From a virus, in the IMG/VR virus record IMGVR_UViG_3300046536_000269, positions 1-37,847 of that record: 37,847 nt of DNA; one strand, written 5' to 3'. This document shows, piece after piece, positions 37,297-37,847 of this stretch. The notes under the pieces were generated by a model. The model made no database searches. It had not been told where the DNA came from and saw only the letters and a list, made by a program, of their open reading frames with translations. Both the position numbers and the translations under genes were made by a program. Numbering within the stretch: position 1 is the stretch's first letter; every line of letters starts with the position of its first letter.

Positions 37297-37778
37297 AGTG
37301 GGTATGCCTCGAAGCCTGCCTTCATGTCGCCGCCGCCTGCTTTCACGCCGTTGACAGCGTTCTCGACGATGTTGTTCCACTCGACTACGGTAAGGGCGAC
37401 GAGGCCGATAGGTGCTTGGCGGGACCAGCCCTCTTCGATACGCTTGGCGTACGGAAGGTTATTTACGATGTAATAAACAGCTCCAGCTTTAGCCGCACTG
37501 ACGATGTTTGCATGCGAGGCCAGAGTTGCAGAGCCATCCTTGTCGATTGCATCAAGATTGCCTGTGGCTGGTGACCCTATGGACATCTGAAAGTTTGCCT
37601 TGAATCTCCCGCCAACATAATTTGGTGGTGGCGGGTGTTTCCAGTAACTAGCATCACCAACAGGCGCTCGCTGAACCAGTCTCGCATCGATAGTCCCCAG
37701 CGCATATCGCACAATTTTGTCAGCATCGTCTTTTGTTTTATCGATCCATGCCTGAATCTGAGCTGAGAATGTTGGCAC
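37293..37778 (-). CDS. HK97 gp10-like neck/tail joining protein
   Basis: The 161-aa protein has DKIVRYALGTIDARLVQRAP, then VGDASYWKHPPPPNYVGGRF and YYIVNNLPYAKRIEEGWSRQ with APIGLVALTVVEW. The RAPVD/GG-R-x-x ... NNLPYA-x-x-x-E-x-G-(W/Y)S pattern is that of HK97 gp10-like head-tail joining proteins. It is the first tail gene visible in the window and follows a terminator. Confidence 0.85.
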   Translation of the reverse strand: MPTFSAQIQAWIDKTKDDADKIVRYALGTIDARLVQRAPVGDASYWKHPPPPNYVGGRFKANFQMSIGSPATGNLDAIDKDGSATLASHANIVSAAKAGAVYYIVNNLPYAKRIEEGWSRQAPIGLVALTVVEWNNIVENAVNGVKAGGGDMKAGFEAYPL

Positions 37779-37796
37779 TGGTATCCGCCTTGCGAA

Positions 37797-37822
37797 TTAA
37801 AAAAGCCAGCTTTCGCTGGCCT
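37797..37822 (-). terminator. Terminator upstream of the neck/tail genes
   Basis: On the minus strand GCCAGC-GAAA-GCTGGC, a perfect six-base stem with a stable GAAA tetraloop, is followed by TTTTTT. It ends the transcript coming from outside the window, probably from the head genes. Confidence 0.85.
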
Positions 37823-37847
37823 TGGTCATATGGTCGGCACACCTGCG

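Overview
The window looks like part of the genome of a temperate, lambda-like siphovirus whose host is most likely a GC-rich betaproteobacterium (Burkholderiales-like). The evidence is the GC-rich coding sequence, a tyrosine integrase beside a 3' tRNA fragment, a lambda-type immunity region, a RecT/exonuclease recombination pair, long-tail genes including a tape measure and a frameshifted G/GT chaperone pair, and a lysis cassette. No complete rRNA or tRNA gene, CRISPR array or insertion sequence is visible. Phage genes lie on both sides of the tRNA-like att site and the tRNA 5' part is absent, so the DNA is in its non-integrated (attP) form. Terminase, portal and capsid genes are not in the window and probably lie beyond both ends.

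Gene order follows lambda. (1) 1-3604, minus strand: Cro-like gene, a tR1-like terminator, small genes including an RMF/CrpP-like one, replication initiator, DnaB-like helicase and a ParB-like gene cut by the window edge. (2) 3605-5506: immunity region with a short CI-like repressor, an overlapping antisense gene, an Arc-like regulator and a lipoprotein. It is bracketed by two early promoters that carry the same 17-bp operator between -35 and -10, and a second operator-like site exactly 34 bp away, an arrangement like lambda OR and OL. (3) 5507-20142, plus strand: a tightly packed early operon of small membrane and zinc-finger proteins, a MORC/Hsp90-like ATPase, RecT, a YqaJ-type exonuclease and then unusual modular proteins built of short domains joined by Ala/Pro linkers, ending in an excisionase-like gene. 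(4) 20074-21685: integrase on the opposite strand and attP with candidate arm-type repeats. (5) 21686-23326, plus strand: a cargo cassette with a PAAR-repeat protein, a Tae4-family peptidoglycan amidase (a type VI secretion toxin family), a three-helix membrane protein and a small protein. (6) 23310-37847, minus strand: late genes read right to left: tail completion, tail tube, G/GT chaperones, tape measure, tail fibres, holin, glucosaminidase lysin, HNH protein, holin/lipoprotein fusion, DUF6527, DUF1353 and an HTH-metallophosphoesterase. One lone plus-strand gene (24556-24810) sits inside this block.

The strongest leads are the PAAR-Tae4 cassette in the lambda-b2-like position next to attP, the duplicated OR/OL operators with apparently leaderless cro and cI messages, and the modular early proteins whose linkers are conserved as DNA direct repeats, suggesting domain shuffling. 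All assignments come from reading the sequence; no database search was run.
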